Shown here: piece after piece, positions 1 through 8,140 of the stretch
Position numbering within the stretch: the stretch's first letter is position 1
Layout of the letters: each line of letters opens with the position of its first letter
Assembly (NCBI GenBank): GCA_002345145.1
Contig: DDVC01000168.1
Span: 1,012-58,250, forward strand
DNA from: Bacteroidetes bacterium UBA2322
GTDB lineage: Bacteria; Bacteroidota; Bacteroidia; Chitinophagales; UBA2359
Length of the DNA: 57,239 bases
Direction of reading: 5' to 3'
Program-made: the position numbers and the translations under genes
The notes under the pieces: generated by a model
The model's input: the letters and a program-made list of their open reading frames with translations, nothing else
Database searches by the model: none
What the model was told of the DNA's origin: nothing

Positions 1-1778
1 GAGGCTTTGTATTCGCCGGCAATGGAGGTGGCGGCGCTTGTTTGCGGAACATGCTCCGGCGCAAAATTATCCGGAAAAGTAAAGGTAACAACATCTGTTT
101 GGGTAAAACCTTGTGCTATGTAAATGGGTGTTGTGCGGTTTTTCACATCGGGCAGGGGGTTGGTAAAGGGGTGAAACAAATTGCAGGGCACAATCCACCT
201 GTTACCGGCGGCAGAAAAAGCGCGTGCGGCAGTGGCGGTAAATTGCAGCGCGCCGTAGGCATCATATTTGGGTTGGTGGTGTGCGCTGCTATCGGCAACA
301 GTAAAGGCATGGATGCTGAGTTGTGCAAAAGGGTAAGCGCCCGATAAAACGTTTTGTTGCTCCTGTGGCGATAACTGGGCAAGGTCAAAAATGGGTTCGT
401 ATGCTAAATTGGTATGGTAAGCCGATAAGGTTATCCGGGCATCGGTATTGGGTTGTAAAATAACTTGGGCGGTGGTGTGCTGCACATTGTTGGCGGCAGT
501 ATAGTGTGGTGTTTTACATACTTTACCACCTTGTTCGGTTATGGCAAGGGCGTACCGGTTGGCATTACCTTTGCCAATAAAACCAAAAGGCAGTTTTTGG
601 CTGGTACACTCCAACCAAAGGGTATCTTGCTGCAAAGGAAGGCAAATAATAACATGGTTGGTTTGGTTTGCGCTGGCAAAATCGGGATAGGAGAGTTGTT
701 GGTTGGGTCCGCTGCCTATTTCGGTATAATGCGCATTGAGTCCGGCAATTTTGAGCAAGCTTTTAGTATAATTGCTAAGCGCTTTGCAATCGCCGTACCC
801 ATATTTATCTACATCGGCAGCGCTTATGGGCTGAAACCCGCCTATACCGGTGGCTATGTTTACGTATCGGGTTTTTGACTGCATGTATTCATAAATTTTC
901 TTAGCTTTGGCTTTCGGGTCGGCAATATCGGCGGTTAGTTTATTTACCTCAGCTATGGTAGCCGGTGGCAATACATCGCGGTTTTGGAGCAGGTTATACG
1001 CCCAGTTGCCATAAGTTTGCCACGAGTTAAAGTTGCCGTAAGTTTGGTCGTATTCAAAAGCCGCCGGCGCCAGCAAAACAGCAGGTAAAACCTTGGATAT
1101 GGGGGGCGAAAGGGGCTGGGGTATTATGGCTTTGCAGGCATTTACCTGCCAATGGTGCGTAATGGCGCTGCCTTCGGTTATTTGGCGGTGGGTAATGGGC
1201 GGGTCGTTTATGGGAAGAAAGTTAATACCAATAGCAGCGGGGGTGGTAAAAATAAGCTCTGCTTTTTGAACGGCGGTGCGATAGCCGGGCACAGGATACC
1301 ATGTATCTATACCCACAACGCCGTTGTAGGTAATTTGGTAGGTATATTCTACCGTATAGGGGTAAGTGTTGTGATTGGCTGCGGCTTGTTTTACCCGCTG
1401 GTCGCTATACAAAGTGAAAGAAGGGTATGCCGAAAAATCCTGTACTTCCGATTTACCCAATTCCTTTATTTTATTTCCCGATGGGTCGTAGAGGGTAATT
1501 TGTAGGTTGTTTACCTTAATTAGCCGGTCGTAGGATAGTTGAATATGGGCATGTTTGTTGCCGTTTTTGTTGAGTACGGTAACGGCACAATGCACGTTTT
1601 GGGTAAGCTGGGCTACGGTGTTTCGTTGGTATTGTGTGGTGCAAAACCGGTAAACAGCATCGGCATTTTGGCGCAAAGAATCGGGAATTAAAGACACGGC
1701 TAACTCCTGATTGGGCGCTGCCCATACTTTAACAGAAAAGCAATAGCAGACCAACAAAAAAAAGCATTTTTTTTTCAT
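1..1778 (-). CDS. DUF3857/transglutaminase-like secreted protein, partial (3' end outside window)
   Basis: An open frame of 592 codons runs leftwards from an ATG at 1778 and off the window edge. The N-terminus (MKKKCFF, then a hydrophobic stretch ending VWAAPNQ) is a signal peptide. Residues about 50-230 look like the beta-rich DUF3857 domain. Around residue 331 the motif GYGDCKALSNY gives a transglutaminase-type nucleophile Cys, followed by NHVIICLP with the His and a WLECTS segment where the third residue is expected, so this copy looks catalytically competent. The family is common in Bacteroidota and is thought to act in the cell envelope, but the substrate is unknown. It starts 11 bp after the stop of the upstream DUF3857 gene, so the two are probably one transcript. 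The C-terminus cannot be seen. Confidence 0.85.
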   Translation of the reverse strand, partial: MKKKCFFLLVCYCFSVKVWAAPNQELAVSLIPDSLRQNADAVYRFCTTQYQRNTVAQLTQNVHCAVTVLNKNGNKHAHIQLSYDRLIKVNNLQITLYDPSGNKIKELGKSEVQDFSAYPSFTLYSDQRVKQAAANHNTYPYTVEYTYQITYNGVVGIDTWYPVPGYRTAVQKAELIFTTPAAIGINFLPINDPPITHRQITEGSAITHHWQVNACKAIIPQPLSPPISKVLPAVLLAPAAFEYDQTYGNFNSWQTYGNWAYNLLQNRDVLPPATIAEVNKLTADIADPKAKAKKIYEYMQSKTRYVNIATGIGGFQPISAADVDKYGYGDCKALSNYTKSLLKIAGLNAHYTEIGSGPNQQLSYPDFASANQTNHVIICLPLQQDTLWLECTSQKLPFGFIGKGNANRYALAITEQGGKVCKTPHYTAANNVQHTTAQVILQPNTDARITLSAYHTNLAYEPIFDLAQLSPQEQQNVLSGAYPFAQLSIHAFTVADSSAHHQPKYDAYGALQFTATAARAFSAAGNRWIVPCNLFHPFTNPLPDVKNRTTPIYIAQGFTQTDVVTFTFPDNFAPEHVPQTSAATSIAGEYKA

Positions 1779-1789
1779 ACAAGTGTGTT

Positions 1790-3850
1790 TTACCTGCGTT
1801 TCAAAACAATTTTTTCTTGTTGTTTGGCTATTACCTGTGTGTAAAAGGCTCTTAGGTCGGGGTATTCTTCGGGCAAAAAGAGGGTTTGCTGCACATTAAA
1901 CTGATTGCTTATTTGCAGGGTATTGCCATTTTGGGTGATATTGTAGAGGTATTTGGCGGCTTTGTTGCCAAGGGTAAGCACAAAGGGCTGGGGCACCGAT
2001 TCTATGGCAAAATCGGGCGGTATGTTAATGGTTATGGTATGCACCAAAGTGGAGGGGTAATCAAACTCTACCGGATACGCCCTTGTTTCGGAGGTAAAGG
2101 GGTTATCGGTTTTGGTTTCAAAAAACAGGGGCGAAAAGAAGATGAGGTCGCCGGCGCTTTCGGTATAATTGGATAAGGTAAATTGATACTGCTCTTTAAG
2201 TGGCGCGGCGCCTTTTTCGGCGGTTTCAATTTTAACTTCGCTTATGGTTATCCCTTTATAGGTTTGCTGGAGTTTGTTTTTCAGCTCCGTAGTATCGGCA
2301 AACTCGCTCAATTGTTTTTTCATAAGGTAAGCGGCGTAATCGTGGTAGGTAAAACTCATGTTGCCTTCAAAGGTAAGTTTGTCGGGGTTTAACGAAATTT
2401 GGTAAATACCCTGCTCTTTGTAGGTGGTAATGCCGGTGTTAAGGTTAATCCAGCTCAGTGCTTTGGGGTTTAAAATCAAGCCTTTATCGTTTAGGCAGCG
2501 CAGTGGCAGCAGGTTCATATCTGCCAGGGGGTCGGTTGCATCAAACAAATAATACTTACCTTCCCACTCTACGGCAGCCACCACATAGTTAAAACTGTCT
2601 GCCGAAGGGTGAACCGGGTTGAGCATTCCATTTTCCTGCGTACTCAGCGCCATAGGGAAAACAATAAATCCTAATTCCTTGAGTAATGCAATTAAGGTTA
2701 GGTTAATTTCGGAGCTGCTGCCTTTCCCATTTTTATACGCCTCGCGCAAAGTTTGGGCAGTTGTAAGCCGCCTAATGCCGTTCCACTGTATCTTTTTTAG
2801 TATTACCCTGCGCGCTTCGGCAGCCAGGTCTAAGCCGGTTAGTTTTTGTTGTTTGAGCAGTGCAACGGCATCGGTTAAAAAATCTGTTTTCAGCATTGCC
2901 TCGCCAAAGTTGGGGTGGCTCAGCAGGTTTTCAGCCACCGACTCCCATGTCTTGGTATAATTGATAGGCGTATTTTTGGGCAGTTGCATGGTTTGCAATT
3001 CCAACAACAAAGAAGCAGTATAACTATTTGCCGACCTTAAATGGGGTTCTTCTATAAAAGCCGGAACATTAACCGCCGTATATGTAGCTATATTTTTGGT
3101 AAACTGAAGGTTTTCGGAGCCCACTTTTTTATATTGTACATCGCTTGGGGAGCGGTCATAATAATCAAAGGTAATTTTATCAAACAGGTTGGTTTGCTTA
3201 TAGTCCACCGGCACATAACCTTTTAGGTATTGGCTGTAACTGAAATACTCCGGCACGGCAACGGTATAGTTTGAGTATAAAACCGGAATATCATACTGAA
3301 AATTCCACTGAGGCAGATTGTAATAAAAATCGGAAGTGGTAATGTACGAAACTTCAATAATGGAGCCAGCCTTTACGCCCGGCATCGGAAATTTTACATG
3401 GGTAATCCGGTTGGTTTTTTTCTCATAAATAACCTTATTTTTTTCTAATTTGTCAGTATTTACAGCGCTTCCGGCAAGGTTGTAGGTATTGCCGCGCAGT
3501 TCGGTCAGTTTTTCCTCGTATTTACCATCGTTGTAAAGCGGAATAATAAAATCGGCATATCTGCCTGCATTTGCGTCTGTAATTTTAATTCTGAAATGTC
3601 GTTTAAACACTACCTGAAACCCTTTATCGCTGCCTTGGATACCATCTAAATAAATGCGCGAATCGGCATACTGAAAGGAGGCATCGCCGTTGTCAAAAAG
3701 GTAAAATGCCTGAGCATCGGGGTCAATCGGGCATTTTTTGAGGTCAAAATCCTTAGCATCAATTTTGCCAAACTTTTCAGCGGTTTGTTGCTGCGCATAA
3801 ATTGCCACAGCAAAAAAGAGCAAAACAGTAAAAAAGAGCATTTTTTTCAT
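1790..3850 (-). CDS. DUF3857 domain protein with inactive transglutaminase-like domain
   Basis: 686 residues with a clear signal peptide (MKKMLFFTVLLFFAVAIYAQ). The order is DUF3857 (about 55-260), a transglutaminase-like core (about 300-450) and a C-terminal beta domain, the usual Bacteroidota architecture. In the core, the place of the catalytic Cys is GSSSEINLTLIALLKE (around residue 378) and the His position reads SFNYVVAAVE. The Asp-like YLFDATDP is kept. This subfamily often lacks the Cys, so the domain is probably a binding module. It lies 11 bp upstream of a paralogue with an intact Cys (ends at 1778). Role inferred: periplasmic or outer-membrane-associated. Start chosen because it gives a complete signal peptide. 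Confidence 0.88.
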   Translation of the reverse strand: MKKMLFFTVLLFFAVAIYAQQQTAEKFGKIDAKDFDLKKCPIDPDAQAFYLFDNGDASFQYADSRIYLDGIQGSDKGFQVVFKRHFRIKITDANAGRYADFIIPLYNDGKYEEKLTELRGNTYNLAGSAVNTDKLEKNKVIYEKKTNRITHVKFPMPGVKAGSIIEVSYITTSDFYYNLPQWNFQYDIPVLYSNYTVAVPEYFSYSQYLKGYVPVDYKQTNLFDKITFDYYDRSPSDVQYKKVGSENLQFTKNIATYTAVNVPAFIEEPHLRSANSYTASLLLELQTMQLPKNTPINYTKTWESVAENLLSHPNFGEAMLKTDFLTDAVALLKQQKLTGLDLAAEARRVILKKIQWNGIRRLTTAQTLREAYKNGKGSSSEINLTLIALLKELGFIVFPMALSTQENGMLNPVHPSADSFNYVVAAVEWEGKYYLFDATDPLADMNLLPLRCLNDKGLILNPKALSWINLNTGITTYKEQGIYQISLNPDKLTFEGNMSFTYHDYAAYLMKKQLSEFADTTELKNKLQQTYKGITISEVKIETAEKGAAPLKEQYQFTLSNYTESAGDLIFFSPLFFETKTDNPFTSETRAYPVEFDYPSTLVHTITINIPPDFAIESVPQPFVLTLGNKAAKYLYNITQNGNTLQISNQFNVQQTLFLPEEYPDLRAFYTQVIAKQQEKIVLKRR

Positions 3851-4389
3851 AATGGTAGTTTAATGGGGGCAATAAAATGGCAGAAAGGAGATAAATTGTG
3901 GTATTGGTGTAGCATTATCGGGCTATTGTTTAACCGAGCAAGTTTGCCGATATTGGTTAAACAGATTTAATTATTAGTGCAAAATTATACCTAAATGATG
4001 ATTTACCAAATTTTGTTGCAAAAAAATTATTGTACTTATTTGGATTGTAGTATTGTCTTATCCAAAATCTTTTTTTCATCTGCAACGTAACAAATCTGTA
4101 TAAATACGGCGCTTTTACCCCTTTACGCATTTGTAAAAACCATAAAGCAAATAAGGCAGATGCAGTAGCACTCACTTACCCAAATAAAAACAAAAAATCT
4201 TCAAAAAAACAGGCAAAATGCTGTCCTTTTGCGCTCCGGTTTGCGTTTTATAATGTATAAATTGTCCGTTGTGAGTGATTCTGTTTCTTTTTACCACAAA
4301 TCAATTTTAATTTGGGGTAATTTTTGTATCATTGTAAGCCCGATTATCGGGTAAATAACTTGTTCTTTTCATTTTTCAAATAAAACACC
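3851..4389. other. Intergenic region between divergent genes
   Basis: AT-rich spacer between the DUF3857 pair (leftwards) and the anchor-L pair (rightwards). I see no convincing gene; a 72-codon minus-strand frame (4175-3957) has no family look and no promoter. A 9-bp inverted repeat TGTTTAACC/GGTTAAACA with a 19-nt spacer (3927-3935 and 3955-3963) could be an operator or hairpin for the leftward gene. No exact TAnnTTTG promoter is visible for either side. Confidence 0.5.
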
Positions 4390-5679
4390 ATGCACCAAAC
4401 TTTTACCCCGTTCTCATTGGCTGTTGCCATGCTTTTTTATTGTTTTTCACTCGTATGGTCGCCCACTGCCCATGCCCAACTGTTTATAGACGGCAGCTAC
4501 TCGCCCGATGTAATGGTGAACGACTTCTTTAACACCACCTGTGTTGCCGTTTCAAACGTTACCTGGCAAGCCGATAGCGCACAAGTAGGTTTTTTTGAAG
4601 GCGCAACCACTAACTTAGGGCTCAATGCCGGTATTTTACTCACCAGCGGCACTATTCAAAATGCCGTAGGACCCAATACCAGCGGCTCCACTACTGCCAT
4701 TGTTGGCAGTGCAGGCGATGCAGACCTTGATGCCATCATTGCCGGTATATTTACTACTTATGATGCCTGCGTTTTGGAATTTGATTTGGTAGCCGATGAA
4801 GATATACTTATTTTTGAGTACGTTTTTGGCTCCGAAGAGTACTTAGAGTATGTAGGCACACAGTTTAACGATATTTTTGCCTTTTTGGTCAGTGGTCCGG
4901 GTTATGCACCCAATACCAACATAGCTCTTGTGCCGGGCGATACCACTCCGGTTGCCATTAACAATGTAAACAATGTAAACAATCCCGATTTTTATGTGGA
5001 TAATGCCGCTGTTACGCCCGATTTGCAGTACGATGGTTTTACCACACCTCTCACCGCCACCATGAACGTAATACCCGGTGAAACCTACCACGTAAAAATT
5101 GCCGTTGCCGATGTGGGCGACTATAATTTGGACTCGGGCGTATTTTTGAGTGTAGAAAGTTTGTGCGGCGGCGATTTGAGCCCCACCGCCGGTTTTAAAG
5201 TACCCAACGACCTTAGCGGCACCACTACCGTAACCTTTACCAACGACTCTAAATACGCCACTGCCTGGAACTGGGATTTTGGCGATGGTACTACCTCTAC
5301 CCTTCGCAATCCGGCGCCGCATACCTACGCTGCACCCGGCGTTTACACCGTAAGCCTTACCGTACAAAACTACTTTACTACCGATACCTTTACGGCTGAA
5401 GTATATGCCGGCGTAGCTGTAGGTACGCCCGATAACACCCTTGCCCAAACACAACTCTACCCCAATCCGGTTGCCGATGTGCTGCATCTGCAAATGCCCG
5501 ATGCCCTGCAAGCTACCCACCTACGCCTGTATAACCACGCCGGGCAGTTGCTGCTTACCCAGCCCCTAACCGCCACTACTACGGGGCAGGTAAACATGCA
5601 GCCCTACCCCACAGGTTTATATATTGCCGAAATTGTTACCCCTACCCAAGTACAACAGCACAAAGTGTATAAACGATAA
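4390..5679 (+). CDS. Secreted choice-of-anchor L / PKD protein with T9SS sorting domain
   Basis: 429 residues. A signal peptide ends near AHAQ (residue 30). Residues about 40-260 match the choice-of-anchor L domain, including the hallmark FEYVFGSEEYLEYV and FNDIFAFLVSGPG. Residues about 265-345 are a PKD domain (WNWDFGDGTTSTLRNP, then HTYAAPGVYTVSLTV). The last about 75 residues form a type IX secretion sorting domain (LYPNPVADVLHL ... GLYIAEIVT ... KVYKR). Expected fate: export by Sec, then T9SS and attachment at the cell surface, probably an adhesin or matrix protein. It is followed by a close paralogue at 5773. Confidence 0.9.
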   Translation: MHQTFTPFSLAVAMLFYCFSLVWSPTAHAQLFIDGSYSPDVMVNDFFNTTCVAVSNVTWQADSAQVGFFEGATTNLGLNAGILLTSGTIQNAVGPNTSGSTTAIVGSAGDADLDAIIAGIFTTYDACVLEFDLVADEDILIFEYVFGSEEYLEYVGTQFNDIFAFLVSGPGYAPNTNIALVPGDTTPVAINNVNNVNNPDFYVDNAAVTPDLQYDGFTTPLTATMNVIPGETYHVKIAVADVGDYNLDSGVFLSVESLCGGDLSPTAGFKVPNDLSGTTTVTFTNDSKYATAWNWDFGDGTTSTLRNPAPHTYAAPGVYTVSLTVQNYFTTDTFTAEVYAGVAVGTPDNTLAQTQLYPNPVADVLHLQMPDALQATHLRLYNHAGQLLLTQPLTATTTGQVNMQPYPTGLYIAEIVTPTQVQQHKVYKR

Positions 5680-5700
5680 CCGCCTTTTCCGGTTTACAGG

Positions 5701-5726
5701 TGCAGGGTTTGTAAACAAACGCTGCA
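5701..5726. promoter_or_regulatory. 26-bp dyad between the two anchor-L genes
   Basis: The arms TGCAGGGTTTGT and ACAAACGCTGCA match in 11 of 12 positions around a central AA. It sits 22 bp after the first stop and 47 bp before the second start. It could be an RNA hairpin limiting read-through or a protein-binding site. There is no T-run directly after it, so it is not a textbook terminator. Confidence 0.4.
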
Positions 5727-5772
5727 TCGGTATTTGCTTCAATCTTTCATAACCTTTCATCAATACACAATC

Positions 5773-7059
5773 ATGAAAAAACAACTACAAACCCTATTTA
5801 CAAGCCTATTCCTATCGGGCTTATTTTTGCTGGTTTCCCCTTCTGCTCAGGCGCAGTTATTTGTTGACGGCAGCTACTCGCCCGATGTAATGGTGAACGA
5901 CTTCTTTAACACCACCTGTGTTACCGTTTCAAACGTTACCTGGCAAGCCGATAGTGCACAGGTAGGTTTTTTTGAAGGCGCAACTACCAACTTAGGGCTC
6001 AATGCCGGCATTTTACTCACCAGCGGCACTATTCAAAATACAGTAGGACCCAACAACAACACCGGTGCATCGGTAGCGGTTGGTTCGGCAGGCGATACAG
6101 ACCTTACTACTATTTTGGGCGGCAGTCCGTACTTTACCTACGATGCTTGTGTTTTGGAGTTTGACCTGGTTGCCGATGAAGATATGCTTATTTTTGAGTA
6201 CGTTTTTGGCTCCGAAGAATACCTCGAATTTGTAGGCAGTACTTTTAATGATGTTTTTGCCTTTTTTGTGAGTGGTCCGGGTTACGATACCACCACTAAT
6301 ATAGCGCTTATACCGGGCACCACTACGCCGGTTGCCATTAACAATGTAAACGATGCAATCAATCCCGATTTTTATATGGATAATCCTACCGATTCGCCCG
6401 ATTTGCAGTACGATGGTTTTACTACACCCCTCACCGCCACCATGAATGTAATACCCGGCGAAACCTATCACGTAAAAATTGCCGTTGCCGATGCAGGTGA
6501 CCAGATTTTAGACTCGGGCGTATTTTTGAGCGTAGAAAGTTTGTGTGGCGGCGATTTGAGCCCCACCGCAGGTTTTAAAGTACCCAACGACCTTAGCGGC
6601 ACCACCACCGTACCTTTTACCAATGACTCTAAATACGCCACCGCCTGGAACTGGGATTTTGGTGATGGTACTACCTCTACCCTTCGCAATCCGGTGCCGC
6701 ATACCTATGCTGCACCCGGCGTTTACACCGCAACCCTGCGCGTACAAAACTACTTTACTACCGATACTTACACCGAAACCTTAACCGTTGGACTTGCTGT
6801 AGGTACGCCCGATAATGCCTTAACTCAAACACAAGTGTACCCCAATCCGGTTGCCGATGTGCTGCACCTGCAACTGCCCAATGCCCTGCAAGCTACCCAC
6901 CTACGCCTGTATAACCACGCCGGGCAGTTGCTGCTTACCCAGCCGTTAAACGCCGCTACTACGGGGCAAGTAAACATGCAGCCCTACCCTACCGGCTTGT
7001 ATATTGCCGAAATTGTAACCCCTACACAGGTTCAACAGTACAAAGTGTATAAACGATAA
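5773..7059 (+). CDS. Secreted choice-of-anchor L / PKD protein with T9SS sorting domain (paralogue)
   Basis: 428 residues from the ATG at 5773, which gives a clean signal peptide (MKKQLQTLFTSLFLSGLFLL ... SAQAQ). The frame is open 13 codons further up to 5734, but that extension would spoil the signal peptide. Domain order is the same as in the gene at 4390: anchor L (FEYVFGSEEYLEFV), PKD (WNWDFGDGTTST) and a sorting domain ending KVYKR. Long stretches are near-identical to the first copy at both DNA and protein level. Differences cluster around residues 95-140 (inside anchor L) and near the PKD/sorting junction. A recent tandem duplication is the simple reading, and gene conversion is possible. 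Confidence 0.9.
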   Translation: MKKQLQTLFTSLFLSGLFLLVSPSAQAQLFVDGSYSPDVMVNDFFNTTCVTVSNVTWQADSAQVGFFEGATTNLGLNAGILLTSGTIQNTVGPNNNTGASVAVGSAGDTDLTTILGGSPYFTYDACVLEFDLVADEDMLIFEYVFGSEEYLEFVGSTFNDVFAFFVSGPGYDTTTNIALIPGTTTPVAINNVNDAINPDFYMDNPTDSPDLQYDGFTTPLTATMNVIPGETYHVKIAVADAGDQILDSGVFLSVESLCGGDLSPTAGFKVPNDLSGTTTVPFTNDSKYATAWNWDFGDGTTSTLRNPVPHTYAAPGVYTATLRVQNYFTTDTYTETLTVGLAVGTPDNALTQTQVYPNPVADVLHLQLPNALQATHLRLYNHAGQLLLTQPLNAATTGQVNMQPYPTGLYIAEIVTPTQVQQYKVYKR

Positions 7060-7080
7060 CCGCATAGTTTGCTGCCATAA

Positions 7081-7118
7081 AAAAAACGCAAACTGCCAAA
7101 AGCAATTTGCGTTTTTTT
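7081..7118. terminator. Bidirectional intrinsic terminator
   Basis: AAAAAACGCAAA (7081-7092) pairs with TTTGCGTTTTTT (7106-7117) around a 13-nt loop, giving a T-run on either strand. It lies between the convergent anchor-L gene and the atp operon and can serve both. Confidence 0.85.
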
Positions 7119-7160
7119 ATTCATATGTAATCCCCTAAAATTGGGCGGGAGAAATCAGTT

Positions 7161-8054
7161 TTAACCCTGCAAAGCAGCAGCGCCACCCACAATTTCGGTA
7201 AGTTCGGTGGTAATAGCGGCTTGTCGGGCGCGGTTGTACTGGATACCCAGTTCTTTGAGCAGTTCTTCGGCATTATCAGTAGCCTTGTCCATAGAGGTCA
7301 TTCGGGCGCCGTGTTCGCTGGCGTTGCTGTCTAAGAGGTAACGGTAGAACTGGGTTTTTAAAATTTTAGGCACCAATTCTTCAATAATCTCTTTTTGGCT
7401 GGGTTGGTAAATAAAATCATTTACCACACTGGCTTTTGCACCGGCGGGCTGTTCTAATTTTTGGATAGGCAAAAACTGTTCGGCTACCGGTACTTGGGTA
7501 ATTTGGTTTTTAAACTGGTTGTATGCCACTTCAATTACATCGTAGGTTTTGTTGGCATAAAAGTCCATAACCAACTCAGCCACTTCCGATACTTTCTCAA
7601 AGGTGAGGTTATTAAACAAGTCAATGTAATCAGTATTAAACTGAATACCGGCTTCTTTTTTAAGCGATTCGTAACCTTTTTTACCAATGGTTAAAATAGT
7701 TACATTACCGGCGGCTCGGTGTGTGGCATATTTATCTGCCAGTAAAGCCTTAACTTGTTTAGCTACATTGGCGTTAAAACCACCGCACAACCCCCTGTCG
7801 GAGGTAAGGGTAATAATGAGCACTTTTTCAACGGGGCGTTCTTTGGTAAACTCCACGTTAATATCGCCGGTACCACCGGCGGCTATATTGCCCAAAATGC
7901 TGTATAATTTATTGGCATAAGGGCGCATTTTAATGATACGGTCTTGTGCTTTTCGCAACTTAGAGGCAGCTACCATTTTCATGGCTTTGGTAATCTGCTG
8001 AGTTGATTTTACCGCCTGAATCCGCAAGCGCACTTCTTTTAATTGACCGGGCAT
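7161..8054 (-). CDS. atpG: F1 ATP synthase gamma subunit
   Basis: 297 residues. The N-terminus (MPGQLKEVRLRIQAVKSTQQ, then ITKAMKMVAASKLRKAQ) is the conserved gamma helix that enters the alpha/beta hexamer. The segment TSDRGLCGGFNANV is the classical gamma motif. The C-terminal helix (about 245-297) contains MTSMDKATDNAEELLKEL and QAAITTELTEIVGGAAAL, which form the rotor coiled coil with the N-terminal helix. It is the central rotor shaft coupling proton flow to catalysis. Last gene of the atpBEFHAG cluster in this window; beta and epsilon (atpD, atpC) are not here, as is common in Bacteroidota. Confidence 0.98.
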   Translation of the reverse strand: MPGQLKEVRLRIQAVKSTQQITKAMKMVAASKLRKAQDRIIKMRPYANKLYSILGNIAAGGTGDINVEFTKERPVEKVLIITLTSDRGLCGGFNANVAKQVKALLADKYATHRAAGNVTILTIGKKGYESLKKEAGIQFNTDYIDLFNNLTFEKVSEVAELVMDFYANKTYDVIEVAYNQFKNQITQVPVAEQFLPIQKLEQPAGAKASVVNDFIYQPSQKEIIEELVPKILKTQFYRYLLDSNASEHGARMTSMDKATDNAEELLKELGIQYNRARQAAITTELTEIVGGAAALQG

Positions 8055-8092
8055 AGTTTTATGTTCTGCTTAATTTAAATAAGGATAAAGAC

Positions 8093-8132
8093 AACCAACG
8101 CCGCTTGGCAATACAAGCAAACGGCGTTGGTT
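8093..8132 (-). promoter_or_regulatory. Long RNA hairpin between atpA and atpG
   Basis: AACCAACGCCG (8093-8103) pairs with CGGCGTTGGTT (8122-8132), an 11-bp GC-rich stem, and an inner CTTG/CAAG pair extends it. In the leftward transcript it is followed by GTCTTT, not a full U-run. It may be a processing or stability element, or a partial terminator, inside the operon. Confidence 0.6.
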
Positions 8133-8140
8133 TGTAAAAA

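Noticed and set aside
143..388. 81-codon minus-strand frame and three plus-strand frames (42-347, 465-878, 1152-1505)
   Set aside because: All lie in other frames of the partial DUF3857 gene, which has a signal peptide and domain match.
3957..4175. 72-codon minus-strand frame in the 3.9-4.4 kb spacer
   Set aside because: AT-rich, no family resemblance, no promoter or start context.
4843..5520. 225-codon minus-strand frame opposite the first anchor-L gene
   Set aside because: A shadow frame caused by biased codon use; the plus strand carries signal peptide, PKD and sorting motifs.
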